64,000 nt of DNA from Armatimonadota bacterium (GCA_016789105.1 JAEURN010000010.1:115348-179347), one strand, 5' to 3'. Numbered from the stretch's first letter, positions 18,868 through 27,762 are shown. Notes: a model not told the origin generated them from the sequence alone. Numbers and translations: made by a program.

Positions 18868-19433
18868 GTTTCGCTTTCCTGTTTAATGTAACCCTCTTGG
18901 AGCGCATATCGTTCCAACTCCCGGCGGAGGATTGCCCGCCCTCTTGCAATTCGGCTCCGGACGGTGCCGACCGGCACATCGGTTGCCAAGGCGACTTCGT
19001 CGTAGCTGAGCCCTTCAAGGTCGCTGAGGAGAACCGCGACCCGGAAAATCTCCGGCACTTTTTCCAAAGCGGCTTCAAGTTCGGCCCCCACCATTTCGTC
19101 AAAGAGCTGGCGGTCGGGCAGGTTTTCTGCCGGCCCCACCGGTTCGTAGGCATTCTCATCGTCATCCAATGAGATGGGGCTCCCAAACCTCTTCCTCCGC
19201 CGGTACTTGTTGATGTACAGGTTGGTGAGGATCCTCAAGATCCACGCTTTGAAGTTTTCGCCGTCGAACCGTTCAAACGCCTCATAGGCGCGGACGATCG
19301 CCTCTTGGGCCAAGTCTTCCGCTTCTTCCCGATCCCGGGTCAGCCGGAGCGCGGTTCCGTACAGGGACGGATACACGGATTCGGCCAGACTTTGGAATCG
19401 GTCGCGGGGGCTCTTGGCTCTGGAGAAGAGCAT
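18864..19433 (-). CDS. ECF RNA polymerase sigma factor (RpoE-like)
   Basis: The 189-residue protein shows region 2 (about 25-90: LRLTRDREEAEDLAQEAIVRAY, then FKAWILRILTNLYINKYRRR for -10 recognition) and region 4 (about 125-175: IFRVAVLLSDLEGLSYDEVA, VPVGTVRSRIARGR) for -35 recognition. It lacks regions 1.1 and 3, as ECF factors do. It is cotranscribed with its overlapping anti-sigma gene. TAGAAT lies 12 nt before the ATG. The regulon cannot be read from this window. Confidence 0.92.
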   Translation of the reverse strand: MLFSRAKSPRDRFQSLAESVYPSLYGTALRLTRDREEAEDLAQEAIVRAYEAFERFDGENFKAWILRILTNLYINKYRRRKRFGSPISLDDDENAYEPVGPAENLPDRQLFDEMVGAELEAALEKVPEIFRVAVLLSDLEGLSYDEVALATDVPVGTVRSRIARGRAILRRELERYALQEGYIKQESET

Positions 19434-19519
19434 GGATGCGACGCGATTCTACCTCTGGCCCGGTTCAACCGCGGAGAGGAGGGTTGCGTTCCCTTTTCAG
19501 GCAGAACCTGGCAAAATTC

Positions 19520-20422
19520 CTAGGCGGCCAGGTTGAACGACTGTTGGACTTTGTCCACTTCTTGCGCAACGACTTGCTGGATGATGGCGATTTGCTCGGC
19601 CGGCAGGCCGATGGCCCGGGCGAGTTTTTGGACATCGACAGGCGGGACGGCCCCCAAACCCTGGTAGCCGGCAAGGTTGGCGATCTGCACGGCGCTGGCG
19701 ACGATTTGAGTCGTCTCCCCGTGTTGCGGGTCAGATTTGGGATCCAAGTGGTAACGGATGGCATTGCGCATCATCTCGTTCAGGTTCCAGCGTTCGGCCA
19801 ATAGTCCGCCAACTTCGGCATGGTCGAACCCGAGGACATCTTGTTCGGCATCCTTCAAAGATTTTCCGGTTCGGATGCTCAGCTCAACGGCGGCATCGAA
19901 TTCGGTGGGGACGAACCGTTCAAAGACCAGGAGCCCGATGTCATGCATCATGCCGGCGCAATATAGCTCTTCCCCTTTGGCCGGCAACTTGAGTTTTGCC
20001 AAGACACGGCAAGCGACAGCCGACGCAATCGAATGCCTCCAAAAGGCGATTTTGTCGAACTGTTTGGATTCCGAACGGCTCGACGAGAGTTGTTGGAAAC
20101 TGATCCCGACGACCAGGCTCCGGATGCTGGTCATGCCGAGAAAGCTGATTGCCCGGCCGATGGTCGGCACATTAACCCCGCCGTAAAAGGCACTGTTGGC
20201 CACCTTCAAGATCTTGGCTGTCATGGCCGGATCTTGCTCAAACGCCTTTTCGAGTTCCTTTTGGTTGGAATTTGGGTCATCCGCCAGCCTCATGACCTCG
20301 CTCACCGCCTGCGGGAGCACAGGGAGGTTCTCGCTCCGGGCCATGCGTATTTCGAGACTGGCTAGTTGCACAGGGTAATAGTTGGTGGACTCACGTGCCC
20401 TCAATACCGGTATTTGAGGCAT
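19520..20422 (-). CDS. HDOD-domain signalling protein
   Basis: The protein of about 300 residues contains an HDOD domain over most of its length, starting with ENLPVLPQAVSEVMRL. It includes DPAMTAKILKVANSAFYGG, the core SFLGMTSIRSLVVGIS, and a degenerate HD site in MHDIGLLVFERF. HDOD proteins are non-catalytic or degenerate relatives of HD phosphodiesterases that act in c-di-GMP, motility or stress signalling. ATG 20422 is chosen. An in-frame TTG at 20464 would add 14 residues. It is divergent from dnaJ. Confidence 0.85.
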   Translation of the reverse strand: MPQIPVLRARESTNYYPVQLASLEIRMARSENLPVLPQAVSEVMRLADDPNSNQKELEKAFEQDPAMTAKILKVANSAFYGGVNVPTIGRAISFLGMTSIRSLVVGISFQQLSSSRSESKQFDKIAFWRHSIASAVACRVLAKLKLPAKGEELYCAGMMHDIGLLVFERFVPTEFDAAVELSIRTGKSLKDAEQDVLGFDHAEVGGLLAERWNLNEMMRNAIRYHLDPKSDPQHGETTQIVASAVQIANLAGYQGLGAVPPVDVQKLARAIGLPAEQIAIIQQVVAQEVDKVQQSFNLAA

Positions 20423-20512
20423 TTGCGTTTGATTCTTGCGCAACTTCCCCTGGGCCTCTGGCAAATCAGTGAAACCAATTGGCTGTGCCGGCTGTCTACT
20501 TTAGTGTAACAG

Positions 20513-20527
20513 ACTCAACTCTTTGAG
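20513..20527. promoter_or_regulatory. Inverted repeat before dnaJ, possible HspR-type operator
   Basis: CTCAA-N4-TTGAG (20514-20527) lies 15 nt before the dnaJ start. The half-site resembles the HspR (HAIR) half-site CTTGAGT/ACTCAAG, but the two halves are in the opposite orientation and closer together than in the canonical HAIR element. The presence of hspR in the same operon makes autoregulation plausible (inference). Confidence 0.35.
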
Positions 20528-20541
20528 CCGGCCAGTTGAAC

Positions 20542-21507
20542 ATGGATTACTACAAAACGCTGGGGGTTGACCGAAAGGCATCCGACAAAGACATCAAATC
20601 CGCGTACCGCAAACTTGCCCGGAAATACCACCCCGACCTCAACCCGAATGATGCGGCGGCGGAAAAGAAGTTCAAGGAAATCAGCGAGGCCTACGAAGTC
20701 TTAGGCGACGAAGAAAAGCGCAAGCAATACGACCTCTACGGGGACGATTGGGAAAGGATCCAAGCGGGCGGGTTCAACCCAGGGTCTGGCGGCCAACAAG
20801 TGAACTTTGAAGATTTCGGGGGCTTTGGCTCGGTGTTCGAATCGTTGTTCGAGAACATGGGCCGTGGCGGAGGCCCCTTCCAACAGGCCCGCTCCCAACA
20901 AGTGGCCCCAAGCGACGTGACCCAGGCGGTGACGGTTTCTTTGGAAGAGCTGGACTTGGGCACGAAGAGAACCCTCACCTACAATGTCAGCGACGCCTGC
21001 GCCCAGTGCCATGGATCGGGACAAGTAACCTTGACCAACCGCGGGTTGGGGGTCTGCCCCAACTGCCAGGGAAAAGGGACTACAACCCGGTCGCGCCGGG
21101 TTGAGGTGACAGTTCCGGCGGGCATTGCCGATGGCAAGAAGCTGCGTGTGGCGGGCGGCGGCGGCCGGGGGAGCAACAACAAAGCCGGCGACCTCTTCGT
21201 AGAAGTGCGGCAAGCCGCCCACCCGGTCTTCAAAAGATCGGGGAACGACTTGGAGACCGAAGTGGAAGTCGATTACCTAGATGCAGCCCTCGGGGGTGAA
21301 GCCAGGGTGCCGACCCTGCGATCCAGCGGCACCATCACCATCCCAGCGGGAACCTCGAGCGGCCGGGTTTTCCGGCTCAAAGGCCAAGGGGTCGCCGGAG
21401 GCGACATTTTGGCCCGGGTGAAAGTCACGGTGCCTTCCGACCTTTCCGCAGCGGAACGACGGGCCCTTGAAACGGCCAGGAAATCGAGGGGCAAAGCCAG
21501 CGCATGA
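20542..21507 (+). CDS. dnaJ: DnaJ-type co-chaperone with a half zinc finger
   Basis: The product has about 321 residues. A J domain (1-70) carries the HPD motif in [11 protein letters not shown] Gly/Phe-rich linker (about 80-115) follows, then a C-terminal substrate-binding region. The cysteine-rich domain has only two CxxCxGxG motifs (CAQCHGSG and CPNCQGKG) instead of the four of classical DnaJ, so a single zinc site is expected. It would deliver substrates to DnaK and stimulate its ATPase. ATG 20542 is used; an upstream TTG at 20536 is not needed. The stop overlaps hspR by 4 nt (ATGA). No dnaK or grpE is in the window. Confidence 0.9.
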   Translation: MDYYKTLGVDRKASDKDIKSAYRKLARKYHPDLNPNDAAAEKKFKEISEAYEVLGDEEKRKQYDLYGDDWERIQAGGFNPGSGGQQVNFEDFGGFGSVFESLFENMGRGGGPFQQARSQQVAPSDVTQAVTVSLEELDLGTKRTLTYNVSDACAQCHGSGQVTLTNRGLGVCPNCQGKGTTTRSRRVEVTVPAGIADGKKLRVAGGGGRGSNNKAGDLFVEVRQAAHPVFKRSGNDLETEVEVDYLDAALGGEARVPTLRSSGTITIPAGTSSGRVFRLKGQGVAGGDILARVKVTVPSDLSAAERRALETARKSRGKASA

Positions 21508-21905
21508 GGAAATCCCAGCAACCCGTTTTCATGATCGGGGTGGCGGCCCGACTCTGTGGCATCCATCCCCAGACTTTGCGGCAATACGAAAAGCTCGGGC
21601 TGGTCTCCCCTTCCCGCGTCGGGGCCAAGAACCGGCTCTACAGTGAAGAAGACATCTCCCGAATCAAGCAGATCCAGCGGCTCACGCAAGACCTGGGCGT
21701 GAACCTTGCCGGGGTGGACATCATCCTAAAACTCTTGGACGACATGGAAGATATGCGGGCCGAGTTCGAGCAGCAATTCATCGAATTTGCCCGCGACGCC
21801 GAACTGCGCATGGCGGCCATGTCCAAGAATGCGAACGCCCCCGTCCGCGTGGACTCCCCGTTGGTGCCCGTGCCGAAGATTACGGTTCGCCGACGGTTCG
21901 AATGA
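21504..21905 (+). CDS. hspR: MerR-family heat-shock repressor HspR
   Basis: The 133-residue protein has an N-terminal winged-helix domain typical of HspR ([49 protein letters not shown]). A coiled-coil helix (about 70-105) and a basic tail follow. HspR represses dnaK/dnaJ/clpB-type genes and is titrated by DnaK. The 4-nt overlap with dnaJ strongly supports the assignment, because dnaJ-hspR is a recurrent pair. The 3' end overlaps the convergent DUF418 gene by 26 nt. Confidence 0.9.
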   Translation: MRKSQQPVFMIGVAARLCGIHPQTLRQYEKLGLVSPSRVGAKNRLYSEEDISRIKQIQRLTQDLGVNLAGVDIILKLLDDMEDMRAEFEQQFIEFARDAELRMAAMSKNANAPVRVDSPLVPVPKITVRRRFE

Positions 21906-23100
21906 GGGCGGGCCGCCGGCCATAGGCTAGGGCCCGCCAGGCCCACTCGACCGGGCCCATTGTGTGGCGGCGCAGCCACAAATGAGCAAACCCAATGTTC
22001 GCCGCCCAAACCCCAAAAACCACAAAGTACAAAGCCCAATAATCCAGCTTGTTCATGAGCCCGAACCCCCAGCTGTAGAACAGGGTGCAACAAATCGCGC
22101 TTTGCATGAGGTAGCAAGTCAACGCCATGCGGCCAGGGGCGGACAAGAGCTTTGCCAGGCGGCCAGATGGGCAACGCTCCAACAGAATGGAACCCAGGAC
22201 GGCAATGCCGATCGCCATTGGGGCATTGAGCCCGAACTCGATCACAGATTCATAGCTAGCATTTTGGGATTGGGCAACCCCCCATGCCGCGGCGACGTTA
22301 AGGATGAACCCAACAGCCCCCACGGCAAGGAGCCAAGTGGTCGCCAGTTTGCGTTGGGAAGGCCGCGAAAACAATCCTTGGGAAGCCATCCACATCCCAA
22401 AAAGGAACAAACCGCCCATTTCAAACATGAAGATCGGCAGCGAAGCCAAGATGAACCCAGCCTGCTCCACCCGCATCTGCATTTGTTCCAGATAGGTTCC
22501 GTGGCCGTAAACGAGCAGCTCCCGGGCCGGAGAGTACCGGTCGTAGAGCCGGCCCGGCGCATCCGAAACGCTCGCAAGGTTGCTCACCGTAATCAACCAA
22601 CCCACCAAAATTGAAAAGGCCATGCTCAAGCTTGAAAGGACGACCAGCCAGTTGGGCCTGACCCGGGCAAAGAGGATCGCACCAAAAGCGATGAGCGAAT
22701 ACATAAGCAAGATGTCCCCGTACCACAGGAACACGATATGCAAGATGCCGATCAGCGACAAGAAAAGGGTCCGCCTGGCATAAAGCCCCGGCCACTTCCC
22801 CGCCGCCGATAGCTTTTGGTATTGCAGATACATCCCGGCACCGAACAGCAAGCAGAGCAATCCCCGCATCTTGCCGGTGACCAAGGCAACCCGGATGCCT
22901 TCCACCCAGAAATTCGTGTGCAACGCCCAGGTTTCTGGTCCAAACGAAGAGCCGAACGAAGCCAAACCAAACGACCAGATGTTGGCAAGGAGGATCCCCA
23001 GGATCGCCACCCCGCGCAAAACGTCGAGGCTCTCAACCCGTCCTTGGACGGTTGGTGCCGCAACTGGTGGCGGAATGTCACCCGGTGCGTGCAATTTCAA
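21880..23100 (-). CDS. DUF418 (YeiB-like) integral membrane protein
   Basis: The 406-residue protein has about ten hydrophobic segments. It shows the DUF418 start (RVESLDVLRGVAILGILLAN), a long periplasmic loop, and the characteristic C-terminal stretch WLRRHTMGPVEWAWRALAYG. The family is widespread in the cytoplasmic membrane, distantly related to acyltransferase-3-like proteins; its role is not well defined. It overlaps the start of the downstream esterase by 23 nt on the same strand and the convergent hspR by 26 nt. Confidence 0.88.
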   Translation of the reverse strand: MKLHAPGDIPPPVAAPTVQGRVESLDVLRGVAILGILLANIWSFGLASFGSSFGPETWALHTNFWVEGIRVALVTGKMRGLLCLLFGAGMYLQYQKLSAAGKWPGLYARRTLFLSLIGILHIVFLWYGDILLMYSLIAFGAILFARVRPNWLVVLSSLSMAFSILVGWLITVSNLASVSDAPGRLYDRYSPARELLVYGHGTYLEQMQMRVEQAGFILASLPIFMFEMGGLFLFGMWMASQGLFSRPSQRKLATTWLLAVGAVGFILNVAAAWGVAQSQNASYESVIEFGLNAPMAIGIAVLGSILLERCPSGRLAKLLSAPGRMALTCYLMQSAICCTLFYSWGFGLMNKLDYWALYFVVFGVWAANIGFAHLWLRRHTMGPVEWAWRALAYGRRPALIRTVGEP

Positions 23101-23941
23101 ATTTTCCGGAAGTCGTTTTGAGTCGCTCGCTTAGGAATCTGATGCCGTCTTCGACGGATTTCATAAATTCGGGGATGCCGGGGTTGAACTCGTGTTTCAT
23201 TCCCGGGATCAACCGAGTCTCGTGGAAAACTTTTGCTGCCGCCAGCGCCTCATCCAACCGCTGCGCCTGTTTGGGCGGGACAAGGGTGTCGGCAAGGCCA
23301 TGGATGGTGAAAACCTCCGCCGATTTCCCATCGACGTAGTTGATGGGGCTGAGCGATTTGACCGACTCGCTGGCCGGATCATATTTTTGACCCGTGACTT
23401 GCAGGCTGACGAGCGCCGCCACGTTGGGGTCGAAATCCTTGGAGAGGTCGGTTGGGCCAAAGAGGTTGAGCACGTATTGAACTCGGCTCGATTGCCCAGG
23501 GTTGTCGGGGTCTTTCGCATCCCGGGTGTCGGTGAACCCGAGCAACAGGGAGAGATGCCCGCCGGCACTTGCTCCGGCGGCCCCCATTTTGGTGGTGTCT
23601 AGCCCGAATTTTGCGGCATTTGCGCGGAAATAGCGGACAGCCGCTTGGCAGTCGTCGATTTGGGCGGGCCACTTGCTTTGCGGCGCCAAACGGTAATCGA
23701 CGGTAGCCGATGCAATCCCCGCTTTGGCCAGCGCCTCGCACAAGATCGCCATCTCTTGCCGCTTTCCACCTGTCCATGCCCCGCCATGGACGACGATGAC
23801 GAACGGATCCCCTTTAGGGTTGTGGAGTTCGGGGGCATAGAAATCGGCCATCACCTGGTTCCCGCCGATATTGCGGTAGACGATGTCCTTTTGGATGGGG
23901 TTGCCAGCAAAGGCGAGCCCATAAACGAGTGCGGCCAACAT
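23078..23941 (-). CDS. Secreted alpha/beta-hydrolase (BD-FAE/esterase-lipase type)
   Basis: The 287-residue protein has a short signal peptide (MLAALVYGLAFAG). The hydrolase fold has the oxyanion-hole motif HGGAWTGGK, a nucleophile elbow GASAGGH (Ser about 138), a late Asp in FTIHGLADTLVPP and a final His in GMKHEFN. The set matches esterases of the BD-FAE/Aes-like group, which cleave short acyl or feruloyl/acetyl esters. TAGAAT lies exactly 6 nt before ATG 23941, so it may be translated from a leaderless message. It heads a two-gene unit with the DUF418 gene, which it overlaps. Confidence 0.85.
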   Translation of the reverse strand: MLAALVYGLAFAGNPIQKDIVYRNIGGNQVMADFYAPELHNPKGDPFVIVVHGGAWTGGKRQEMAILCEALAKAGIASATVDYRLAPQSKWPAQIDDCQAAVRYFRANAAKFGLDTTKMGAAGASAGGHLSLLLGFTDTRDAKDPDNPGQSSRVQYVLNLFGPTDLSKDFDPNVAALVSLQVTGQKYDPASESVKSLSPINYVDGKSAEVFTIHGLADTLVPPKQAQRLDEALAAAKVFHETRLIPGMKHEFNPGIPEFMKSVEDGIRFLSERLKTTSGKFEIARTG

Positions 23942-23994
23942 ACACCTATTCTAACGCGGCACACCCTCCAGAGGATTGATCCATTCGGGCCGAT

Positions 23995-24438
23995 ATGCCA
24001 AAATCGCAGCCCATGCCACGCAAATCCAGTGCCTTGATCACGATCGGGTGGCTGGAGCGCGTCTCGTTCCCGGACTGGGGGATTGACACGATCATCGCCA
24101 AAATCGATACCGGGGCCCGCACCAGCAGCATCCACGCGGAAAACGTTTCTGAACGGGAAGACGGTTTGCTCGAATTCGATGTCGTGGAACACATCGACCA
24201 CGTTGACAAGTGGGTGCACGTCGTCTGCCCTTACGTCCGCAAGACGTCTGTCCGTTCCAGTTCCGGCCGGGCGCAAAACCGCTATGTCGTCAAGACACGG
24301 ATGGTGCTGGGCGGCGTCGAAAAGGTGATTGAGATTACGTTAAGTTCTCGTAAGAAAATGCTGCGGAGGGTTCTCATCGGCCGGACAACCTTGGCAAAAT
24401 CATTCGTCGTCGACGTTTCTCGGAAGCATTTGGCCTAA
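23995..24438 (+). CDS. Retropepsin-like ATP-dependent zinc protease family protein (RimK partner)
   Basis: The 147-residue single-domain protein has the aspartic-protease-like motif AKIDTGARTSSIHA (Asp-Thr-Gly about 36-38) and the later RRVLIGRTTLAKSFVVDVS strand typical of the RimK-linked zinc-protease family (PF05618-type, related to RimB). It is followed after 4 nt by the rimK-like gene, the usual pairing. Family members are thought to counteract or trim glutamate/peptide ligation, but activity here is inferred. ATG 23995 is used; ATG 24013 is possible. Confidence 0.85.
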   Translation: MPKSQPMPRKSSALITIGWLERVSFPDWGIDTIIAKIDTGARTSSIHAENVSEREDGLLEFDVVEHIDHVDKWVHVVCPYVRKTSVRSSSGRAQNRYVVKTRMVLGGVEKVIEITLSSRKKMLRRVLIGRTTLAKSFVVDVSRKHLA

Positions 24439-24442
24439 GGCA

Positions 24443-25627
24443 ATGAAAATAGCGATCCTCAGCCGCAACCGCAACCTTTATTCCACCCGCCGGCTCCGGG
24501 AAGCCTGCGCCGACCGAGGGCACACCGTCAAGGTTCTGGACACCCTCAAGTTCAGCATGCTCATCGAGCAAGAACAACCGGAGTTGTTCTTCCGAGGGCG
24601 GCGGCTCTCGCACTACGATGCAATCATCCCCCGGATTGGAAGTTCGATCACCCAATACGGCTGTTCGGTGGTGAACCAGTTCCAACAGATGGGCGTTTTT
24701 TGTGCGAATACCTCGAGTGCGATTTTGAACACGCGCGACAAGCTCCGGTGCCTCCAAATCCTCTCGCGCCACGACATCGGCATGGCCCCGACCAGTTTCG
24801 TCCGTGACCGCAAAGACATTCTAAATGCCATCAATAATGTAGGGGGTGCCCCGGTCATCATCAAGTTACTGGAGGGCACGCAGGGCGTCGGCGTGATCTT
24901 GGCCGAAAACCAAAAGATCGCCGAGGCGATCATTGAGACTTTGCACGGGGCAAAGCAAAACGTTTTGGTTCAAAAGTTCGTCGCCGAATCCAAAGGCAAA
25001 GACGTCCGAGCGTTCGTCGTTGGCGGGCGGGTCATTGCCGCCATGCGCCGGGTGGCCCAAGGGCAAGAGTTCCGGTCAAACATCCACCGTGGAGGCAAAG
25101 CCGAGCCCATCGACCTGCCGGCCGATTATGAGCGGACGGCCATCGAGGCTGCCCGAATCCTTGGTCTTCGGATCGCCGGGGTGGACATGTTAGAAAGCCA
25201 GGATGGCCCCCAGGTCATCGAGGTGAATTCTTCCCCCGGTTTGGAAGGGATTGAGACCTGCACGGGGATCGACGTGGCGGGAACCATCGTGGACTACATC
25301 GCCGAGCAAATCGACTTCCCCGAATTGGACATCCGCGAGCGCCTTTCCCTTTCGGCCGGCTATGGGGTCGCCGAGTTGATCGTGCCAAATTCGCCGGAGT
25401 TCCATGAAGTGGCGATCCGCGATTCCGGAATCCGGGAACGGGACATGATCGTTCTCACTGTCGAACGCGGCGAAAGCCTGATCTCTAACCCCAAGAGCAC
25501 GTTTGCTCTCCATGCCGGCGACCGGATCCTCTGCTTTGGCAAGCACGAATCGATGCGCGACCTCATCCCCAAGCAAAAACGGAAACGCAAGAAGAAACTC
25601 TTGCCCAACGTGGATCAGGCCGAATAA
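24443..25627 (+). CDS. rimK: RimK-like ATP-grasp ligase fused to an RCK_C (TrkA-C) domain
   Basis: The 394-residue protein begins as RimK (MKIAILSRNRNLYSTRRLRE, PRIGSSITQYG, the ATP-grasp core VIIKLLEGTQGVGVILAE, the metal-binding IEVNSSPGLEGIE). After the ATP-grasp domain (1-300) it carries an RCK_C-like domain (about 305-372: GVAELIVPNSPEFHEVAIRD, then DMIVLTVERGE and LHAGDRILCFGKHESMRDL) and a Lys/Arg tail. RimK ligates glutamate to ribosomal protein S6 or other acceptors; RCK_C domains bind ligands such as c-di-AMP in K+ transporters. The fusion suggests ligand control of a RimK ligase. It overlaps the convergent PhyH gene by 13 nt. Confidence 0.9.
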   Translation: MKIAILSRNRNLYSTRRLREACADRGHTVKVLDTLKFSMLIEQEQPELFFRGRRLSHYDAIIPRIGSSITQYGCSVVNQFQQMGVFCANTSSAILNTRDKLRCLQILSRHDIGMAPTSFVRDRKDILNAINNVGGAPVIIKLLEGTQGVGVILAENQKIAEAIIETLHGAKQNVLVQKFVAESKGKDVRAFVVGGRVIAAMRRVAQGQEFRSNIHRGGKAEPIDLPADYERTAIEAARILGLRIAGVDMLESQDGPQVIEVNSSPGLEGIETCTGIDVAGTIVDYIAEQIDFPELDIRERLSLSAGYGVAELIVPNSPEFHEVAIRDSGIRERDMIVLTVERGESLISNPKSTFALHAGDRILCFGKHESMRDLIPKQKRKRKKKLLPNVDQAE

Positions 25628-26397
25628 ACCAGGGGATTGAGTTCGGTTGCCGCCAAATCTCCCGGTGCCAAGCCGGGGAACCAGGATGCGAGGTCGTTCT
25701 GGCGGTCTTGGGAGTCGGCTTGCCCCACCTTCGCCCCGTCTTCAAAGTAGATTGCCGTCATCACTTCCCGCATCTGGCTGCTCCGGTTGCCCGGCGCCCC
25801 GTGAAAAACCCATCCCGAGTGGAACGTGGCGTCCCCAGCCCGCATGTTGTTGGGCGGCGTGACTTCAAAGCCCCGTTCTCGGATGAGGTCACGAATGGTT
25901 TCATCGCTCTTGTCGCTAATCGGCAAGTTCCCCAAATAGCCCAACCCATGCGACCCGGATGCAAACATCATCGTGCCCATGTCGTCCCCGGCGTCAACAA
26001 GAGGCATCCACATCGTCACGGTGTTAGGGGTGTCGAGCGGCCAATATTGCTGGTCTTGGTGCCATGGGGTGGGCCCACCGCCCGGCTCTTTGAACAGCGA
26101 CTGGTCGTGATAAAGCCTCACACCGCGCACGCCCATCAGTTCGGCAGCGATTTTTCCGATTGCAGGGGAAAGGATGCATCTGGCGACGGTCACACTGTGC
26201 CGCCAAAGGTTCGTGGTCTGCAAAAACGCCTGGCCATAGGTGTCGCGCTCGGCCAGGGGGCGTTGCTCTCGGTTAAGCCGGGCCGCGGTCTCCCTCACCG
26301 CGTTGCGGAATTCGGCGAGTTCATCGCCACTTAAGACCCCCCTCACCAGGGCATGCCCATCCCGGGCATAAGCTTGGGCCTGTTCTCCGCTCGTCAT
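25615..26397 (-). CDS. Phytanoyl-CoA dioxygenase (PhyH) family Fe(II)/2-oxoglutarate oxygenase
   Basis: The 260-residue cytosolic protein has the PhyH facial triad: His and Asp in PWHQDQQYWP (about 113-115) and a distal His in SGWVFHGAPGN about 95 residues later, followed by the 2-oxoglutarate-binding Arg of NRSSQMREV. The N-terminus starts with the family helix (YARDGHALVRGVLSGDEL). The substrate cannot be inferred; bacterial members hydroxylate many small molecules. TAGAAT sits exactly 6 nt before the ATG with no SD, so it is probably leaderless. Confidence 0.9.
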   Translation of the reverse strand: MTSGEQAQAYARDGHALVRGVLSGDELAEFRNAVRETAARLNREQRPLAERDTYGQAFLQTTNLWRHSVTVARCILSPAIGKIAAELMGVRGVRLYHDQSLFKEPGGGPTPWHQDQQYWPLDTPNTVTMWMPLVDAGDDMGTMMFASGSHGLGYLGNLPISDKSDETIRDLIRERGFEVTPPNNMRAGDATFHSGWVFHGAPGNRSSQMREVMTAIYFEDGAKVGQADSQDRQNDLASWFPGLAPGDLAATELNPLVYSA

Positions 26398-26461
26398 TTG
26401 TTGATTCTAACCCCCGGCGACCCTTGGAAGAAACCGATTCCTGGCCGTATACTGGAGTGGC

Positions 26462-26707
26462 ATGGCCGATCCGAACGATGTCGCCGCCACCAAGCTGGTG
26501 AGGCAAGAATTCTCCAAGCGGGGCTTGGACACGACCCGCGCCGACCTCCGGGTTACTCACGGGGTCGCTTATATCCGGGGGAGCATCGGGACGATCAAAG
26601 GTGGCCCGCAAGATGTCCGCTCAGAAATCGAGCTGATTGCCAAAGTTTTGCGGACTCGGCCCCAGATCAAAGACGTCGTGGTCGATTGCACCATGCGCGG
26701 CGGCTAA
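26462..26707 (+). CDS. Small BON-like protein
   Basis: The 81-residue protein has no signal peptide and an alpha-beta pattern resembling a BON domain (LRVTHGVAYIRGSIG, then IAKVLRTRPQIKDVVVDCT). TATACT lies 8 nt before the ATG, with TTGGAA 18 nt further up; the 8-nt gap also contains GGAG, so leadered or leaderless initiation cannot be separated. It is convergent with the acuC-like gene and shares its CTAA stop region. The function is unknown. Confidence 0.6.
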   Translation: MADPNDVAATKLVRQEFSKRGLDTTRADLRVTHGVAYIRGSIGTIKGGPQDVRSEIELIAKVLRTRPQIKDVVVDCTMRGG

Positions 26708-27762
26708 GCCAGTTTTTCCTTCCAAAATTGCACCACGGACTGGGCCGTAGCGAACCCGTAGCCTGCCGCTTCGGGCGGGAGGTCTAAAAATCTGCCTGCG
26801 CCCCATTCCGGAGGGATCTCTTCTGGGGCGCCTTCAGGAACTCCCAGTCCAGCCAGGGTCAGGATTGCGGCGACCCACATCCGGGGAACGTTGGTGATCT
26901 CGTACCCTCCGCCACCGCAAGCCAAGACCGGCAAACCCGTCGCCCGAACCAGTTCAACCGCTCCGAGCCAATCTTGGACCGACACCTGGAGGTGGCCCAG
27001 AGGGTCGAGCGTATGGGCGTCGCACCCCATTTGGAGGACGATGGCTTCGGGACGGAACCAATCGGCATAAGGGAGGAAAACTTCACGGAATGCCCAAAGC
27101 CAGACGTCACCGGTTGTCCCCGCGTCGAGCGGGATGTTGACCACCGAGCCTCCCGCACCTTCTTCAGAAAGAAATCCCGTTCCCGGGTAGAGGGTTTTCC
27201 CGGACTCGTGGATCGAAAGAGTCGCTACATCCGGATCCTCTTGGAAAATCGCTTGGACGCCATCGCCGTGGTGCAGGTCGATATCGATGTAAAGGAGCCG
27301 ATTGAAACGGCCTTTGAGAAGGCTGAGCGCAATGGCTGGGTCGTTGAAAACACAGAATCCGCTGGCTCGCTCCCTGTGGGCATGGTGGAGGCCCCCGGCG
27401 ATATTGAAAGCCAGCGGGTCACCGGCTACGAGTCGGTTTGCCGCCGCGACGGCCCCGCCGCAATAGGCCATCGACGCTTCGAACATCTTGGGGAATGCTG
27501 GGGTGTCGCCCGGCCCCAATCCTGCTTCCGCCAATTGTTCCCGGCTGGCGCCCGGCCCCAGGCGCACCGTTTCCAAATATGCCTCCGTGTGGACACGGAG
27601 GATGTCCCGTTCCTCGGCATACCCGGGGTCGTATGTCTCGGTTTCTGGGGCCACTGATTTCAGGAGGGCCACCGTTCGGGCAAGTCGGACGGGCTTAAGG
27701 GGGTGCCTCGGCCCAAAATCGTATTCCATCATCCTGGGATGGAAGAAAAACCCGGGCACCAT
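26704..27762 (-). CDS. acuC: Histone deacetylase superfamily protein, AcuC-like
   Basis: The 352-residue zinc amidohydrolase has family motifs: an N-terminal FHPRMMEYDFGPRHPLKP, the active-site DIDLHHGDGVQAIF, and SIHESGKTLYPGTG. A later LQMGCDAHTLDPLG and a terminal GGGGYEITNVPRMW complete the set. The Asp/His/Asp zinc ligands and the His-His pair are intact. AcuC-type enzymes deacetylate acetyl-CoA synthetase or related acyl-lysine substrates. TAAGCT lies exactly 6 nt before ATG 27762. The stop is shared with the convergent small gene. No acuA or acs is in the window. Confidence 0.9.
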   Translation of the reverse strand: MVPGFFFHPRMMEYDFGPRHPLKPVRLARTVALLKSVAPETETYDPGYAEERDILRVHTEAYLETVRLGPGASREQLAEAGLGPGDTPAFPKMFEASMAYCGGAVAAANRLVAGDPLAFNIAGGLHHAHRERASGFCVFNDPAIALSLLKGRFNRLLYIDIDLHHGDGVQAIFQEDPDVATLSIHESGKTLYPGTGFLSEEGAGGSVVNIPLDAGTTGDVWLWAFREVFLPYADWFRPEAIVLQMGCDAHTLDPLGHLQVSVQDWLGAVELVRATGLPVLACGGGGYEITNVPRMWVAAILTLAGLGVPEGAPEEIPPEWGAGRFLDLPPEAAGYGFATAQSVVQFWKEKLA

